A stretch of 36,018 nucleotides of DNA from Deltaproteobacteria bacterium (lineage in GTDB: Bacteria > Myxococcota_A > JAADFL01): the NCBI GenBank assembly GCA_013152945.1, contig JAADFL010000011.1, forward strand, positions 1-36,018, read 5' to 3'. The notes under the pieces were generated by a model. It saw only the letters and a program-made list of their open reading frames with translations. It ran no database searches and had not been told where the DNA came from. This document shows positions 33,543 to 36,018 of this stretch, in pieces. The position numbers and the translations under genes are program-made. Numbering within the stretch: position 1 is the first letter of the stretch; each line of letters begins with the position of its first letter.

Positions 33543-34432
33543 ACAGCAATGCAAATAGGGTGTTTCTCCTGGTCAAGAGTGCAAGACCGCTTCAATGGAT
33601 GAAGAACATCGTTGTTTTGGCACCTCTTGTATTTGCTCACAAGCTCATGGATCGGGATTTGTTTACAAAGGCGGTTATCGCCTTTTTGGTCTTTTGCCTG
33701 GTGGCATCCGCCACGTACTTGCTCAACGATCTGAAGGACAGGGAAAAAGATCGCCTTCACCCTGTAAAAAAAAACAGGCCCATTGCTGCGGGACTGCTTG
33801 GGCCATGGTCTGTGTTCCCAGCGGCAATAGCTCTTACACTTACAGGATTGGCAACATCTTACTATTTTTTGGGCCTTGATTTTTCAACCTGGATTGTCGT
33901 GTACATCCTGGTCCAGACTGCTTACAGTTTTGGGCTGAAGGGAGTGATAATCATCGATGTTTTCACGGTTTCAGCCGGGTACGTGGTTCGAGTCGTTGGA
34001 GGAGCCGTAGCAATACATGTTCCTGCATCTGCATGGCTCATATTGTGTACTTTACTTCTTTCACTATTTTTGAGCCTTGCAAAACGCAGGCATGAGATCC
34101 TCCTGCTAGGCGATATGGCGGAGGATCACAGAAAAAGCCTTGTCCAGTATGATCGAAGCCTCTTGGATCAGATGGTGGGGGTTGTCGCCCCGGCCACTGT
34201 GATCGCTTATGCGCTCTACACGCTTGACCCGGATACTGTTAAGCGTTTTGGCGGGCAGGGGCTCTTTTATACAGTGCCCATGGTTCTGTATGGACTCTTC
34301 AGGTACATGTACCTGGTACATGCAAAAAGAAAAGGCGGCGAACCGGACAAGACATTACTAACGGATACGGCATTACTGTTGGATGTTCTGCTGTACGCCA
34401 TCCTTGTAATAGCCTTGATTTATTTGAGATAG
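33539..34432 (+). CDS. UbiA-family prenyltransferase, decaprenyl-phosphate phosphoribosyltransferase-like
   Basis: This 297-residue integral membrane protein has about eight or nine helices. The first Asp-rich motif is NDLKDREKD (63-71), followed by HPVKKNRPIAAG (74-85); RPLQWMKN (16-23) opens the chain. The second half has YSFGLK, IIDVF and GYVVRVVGGA. This combination matches the UbiA subgroup that moves phosphoribose from PRPP onto polyprenyl phosphate, the first step toward arabinofuranose donors in mycobacteria and also found in other bacteria. Other UbiA substrates cannot be excluded. Partner genes (DprE1/DprE2-type epimerase, phosphatase) are not in the window. Its start overlaps the DUF721 stop by four bases. 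Confidence 0.87.
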   Translation: MNSNANRVFLLVKSARPLQWMKNIVVLAPLVFAHKLMDRDLFTKAVIAFLVFCLVASATYLLNDLKDREKDRLHPVKKNRPIAAGLLGPWSVFPAAIALTLTGLATSYYFLGLDFSTWIVVYILVQTAYSFGLKGVIIIDVFTVSAGYVVRVVGGAVAIHVPASAWLILCTLLLSLFLSLAKRRHEILLLGDMAEDHRKSLVQYDRSLLDQMVGVVAPATVIAYALYTLDPDTVKRFGGQGLFYTVPMVLYGLFRYMYLVHAKRKGGEPDKTLLTDTALLLDVLLYAILVIALIYLR

Positions 34433-34443
34433 GAGAAAACGGC

Positions 34444-35556
34444 ATGACCCCACCGAAAAAAGGTGTAAAGAAAAAATCCGAAGTAGCGGTCCTAAGAACC
34501 AATCCGGGAAACGTGATTAAAGATTATAAGATGCTGCTAGAGTTGGCAGGCGTGGAGCAAGCCCTGCCAAAAGGCCCGGAACTCTTGCTCAAGATAAATA
34601 TTTCGTGGCAGAAATTTTATCCTGCTTGCTCCACTACTCCGTGGCAACTGGACGGTGTAATAGAGGGATTGCTCGAACTCGGATATTCAAGGGAGAGCCT
34701 GACAGGCGCCCACAATCGCACGGTGGTAGTTGATGCCAAGATCGGCGAGGTCAACAACAAGCATAAACCGGTTCTCGACAGGCACAAGGTGCGTAACATC
34801 CATTTGTACGAGCCCGAAGAAGATTGGTTCTATTACAGTCCAAAGTCAGACCTGCTCGCACTGGATCGTATTTTCCCGGACGGCATAATGATTCCCAAGC
34901 GTTTTCCAGGCACGGGCATTCTGCATTTGCCGACAGTAAAGACACATGTTTTCACTACAATGACAGGTGCAATGAAAAATGCCTTTGGCGGACTCCTGAA
35001 CGAGAACAGGCATTGGGCTCATTCAGACATTCACGAGGTCCTGGTTGACTTGTTAACCATACAAAAGGAGATCCACGAGGGTGTTTTTGCAGTCACTGAC
35101 GGAACGATTGCCGGAGATGGCCCCGGCCCAAGATGCATGGATTGGAAGGTAAAGAATGTAATACTGGCCTCGAGTGATCCGGTCGCAATCGATTCGGTTG
35201 CAGCAAGGATGATGGGCTTCGACCCAATGAAATTGAAGTTCCTCGCACTTGCCCATGAAAAGGGGCTCGGCAATGCAGATCCGTCCATGATTAAAATAAC
35301 AGGGGATGAAGAAGCTGCATCCGAGCGATGGAATTTTACGAATAATGCAGATACATTTGCTAGCCGCGGCCAAAAGGCCATTTACTGGGGCCCGCTAAGG
35401 CCCCTGGAAGGTTTGCTGCTTCGTAGCCCGCTTGTGCCATGGTCTTACCTGGCATCAAGGCTCTATCATGACGTGTATTGGTATAATGTCATAGGAAAAC
35501 ACAGGGTGGATCGTTTCATGAAGACCAAGTGGGGAAAGCTTTTCAAATCGTATTGA
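34444..35556 (+). CDS. DUF362 family protein
   Basis: This 370-residue protein carries the DUF362 core: LLLKINISW near the start, then LHLPTVKTHVFTTMTGAMKNAFGGL, VTDGTIAGDGPGP, and SSDPVAIDSVAARMMGFDP. Many relatives carry ferredoxin-type 4Fe-4S motifs, but no CxxCxxC cluster is present here. It has no signal peptide. The function of the family is not established. AGGAG lies about eight bases before the ATG, and the gene follows the UbiA-type gene by 11 bases, so the two are probably co-transcribed. It is the last gene before the terminal repeat. Confidence 0.85.
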   Translation: MTPPKKGVKKKSEVAVLRTNPGNVIKDYKMLLELAGVEQALPKGPELLLKINISWQKFYPACSTTPWQLDGVIEGLLELGYSRESLTGAHNRTVVVDAKIGEVNNKHKPVLDRHKVRNIHLYEPEEDWFYYSPKSDLLALDRIFPDGIMIPKRFPGTGILHLPTVKTHVFTTMTGAMKNAFGGLLNENRHWAHSDIHEVLVDLLTIQKEIHEGVFAVTDGTIAGDGPGPRCMDWKVKNVILASSDPVAIDSVAARMMGFDPMKLKFLALAHEKGLGNADPSMIKITGDEEAASERWNFTNNADTFASRGQKAIYWGPLRPLEGLLLRSPLVPWSYLASRLYHDVYWYNVIGKHRVDRFMKTKWGKLFKSY

Positions 35557-35589
35557 AATTGGATTCCGCTTTTTGAAGCACACAAGTAT

Positions 35590-35800
35590 TTGGCAACCAA
35601 GGGCCAGCAACCAAGGGCCAGCAACCAAGGGCAGCCCAACCAAGGGGACCAACCAAGGGGGACGGACCAAGGGGGACGGAGGCCCAAGCCGACCAAGGGG
35701 GACGGAGGCCCTACACCACCAAGGGGGACGGAGGCCCTACACGACGACCACACGACAGCAACCAAGGGGGACGGAGGCCCCTCCTCGCCCACCACTGCAA
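35590..35800 (+). repeat. Degenerate G-rich tandem array (right)
   Basis: The array begins with near-perfect 14-base CAACCAAGGGCCAG units and grades into CCAAGGGGGACGGAGGCCC units with spacers of several lengths. It is about twice as long as the left array and lies in mirrored orientation beside the right 217-bp repeat. The frames through it are open only because of composition. The stretch from 35557 to the window end contains no gene that I can support. Confidence 0.82.
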
Positions 35801-35801
35801 C

Positions 35802-36018
35802 GCCGGCCCTTTTGGATTTGGGATCCGGGATTTCGGATTTCGGAATTGGGGTACAAGCTACAGGCAGGCGGCTTTTAACCTGGAAAGATACAACACGCCA
35901 TAATTATTATTCGGCTGTATATGTGCCGGCCCATTACAAGCACATTTCTTGCCTGTTGCCCGATGACCGAATATGACTGAAAAAGATATTAGCCCCAATC
36001 AGGCTTCACACGTCATGG
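35802..36018 (-). repeat. Right arm of 217-bp terminal inverted repeat
   Basis: This is the inverted partner of 1-217. The outermost 91 bases are identical; the roughly seven mismatches fall in the inner part, including paired changes in an AATTACGCC/AATTATGGC stretch. There is no gap between the arms over the whole length. Confidence 0.9.

Noticed and set aside
1-36018. The whole window as a 36-kb composite transposon with terminal inverted repeats
   Set aside because: No transposase, integrase or target-site evidence is seen, and the cargo includes holB and other housekeeping genes. Contig ends falling in a dispersed repeat explain the symmetry better.

Overview
The window looks like a chromosomal stretch from a Myxococcota-type bacterium (old 'Deltaproteobacteria') of moderate GC (judged by eye, not computed). 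The best taxonomic clues are in one giant secreted protein. It ends in a MYXO-CTERM-like sorting tail (Cys-Gly-Cys, hydrophobic helix, basic end) and carries MopE-type Cys/Asp modules, thrombospondin-3-like calcium repeats and long Asp-Thr linkers. Several other genes are lipoproteins or exported proteins. No phage genes, transposases, rRNA, tRNA or CRISPR array were seen.

Layout. Both ends (1-217 and 35802-36018) are the same 217-bp sequence in inverted orientation, with about seven mismatches. Each is followed on its inner side by a degenerate G-rich tandem array built on CCAAGGGGGACGGAGGCCC. From 0.4 to 8.0 kb on + are holB (clamp-loader delta'), an SGNH-fold membrane protein that has lost its catalytic residues, a membrane-anchored FHA protein with its own promoter, and a very large lipoprotein of unknown role. 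From 8.0 to 15.4 kb on - are two clusters. One is a VolA-like surface lipase/lysophospholipase overlapping a FadL-family outer-membrane channel. The other is a four-gene B12 set: corrinoid adenosyltransferase, MeaB-type GTPase, and the large and small subunits of an acyl-CoA mutase. The mutase carries Phe/Gln at the two substrate-selecting positions, as in isobutyryl-CoA mutase, rather than the Tyr/Arg of methylmalonyl-CoA mutase.

From 15.6 to 31.8 kb on + are a lipoprotein with three Asp-Thr tracts and two cysteine modules, a long-chain acyl-CoA synthetase, a universal stress protein, a DUF2505-like protein, an LVIVD-propeller lipoprotein, and the 2669-residue giant protein. From 31.9 to 33.0 kb on - are a small lipoprotein and a small membrane-anchored protein. 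From 33.1 to 35.6 kb on + are a DciA-like DUF721 protein, a UbiA-family prenyltransferase resembling decaprenyl-phosphate phosphoribosyltransferase, and a DUF362 protein.

How the genes may work together (inference). The lipase, FadL channel, acyl-CoA synthetase and carbon-skeleton mutase with its B12 loading and repair partners suggest a locus for taking up and breaking down lipids or short branched acyl groups. The propeller lipoprotein and the giant protein share one candidate promoter and probably act together at the cell surface. The giant protein and the 601-residue lipoprotein share the same hexanucleotide-encoded Asp-Thr linkers. All motif and promoter calls were made by eye; no database search was run.
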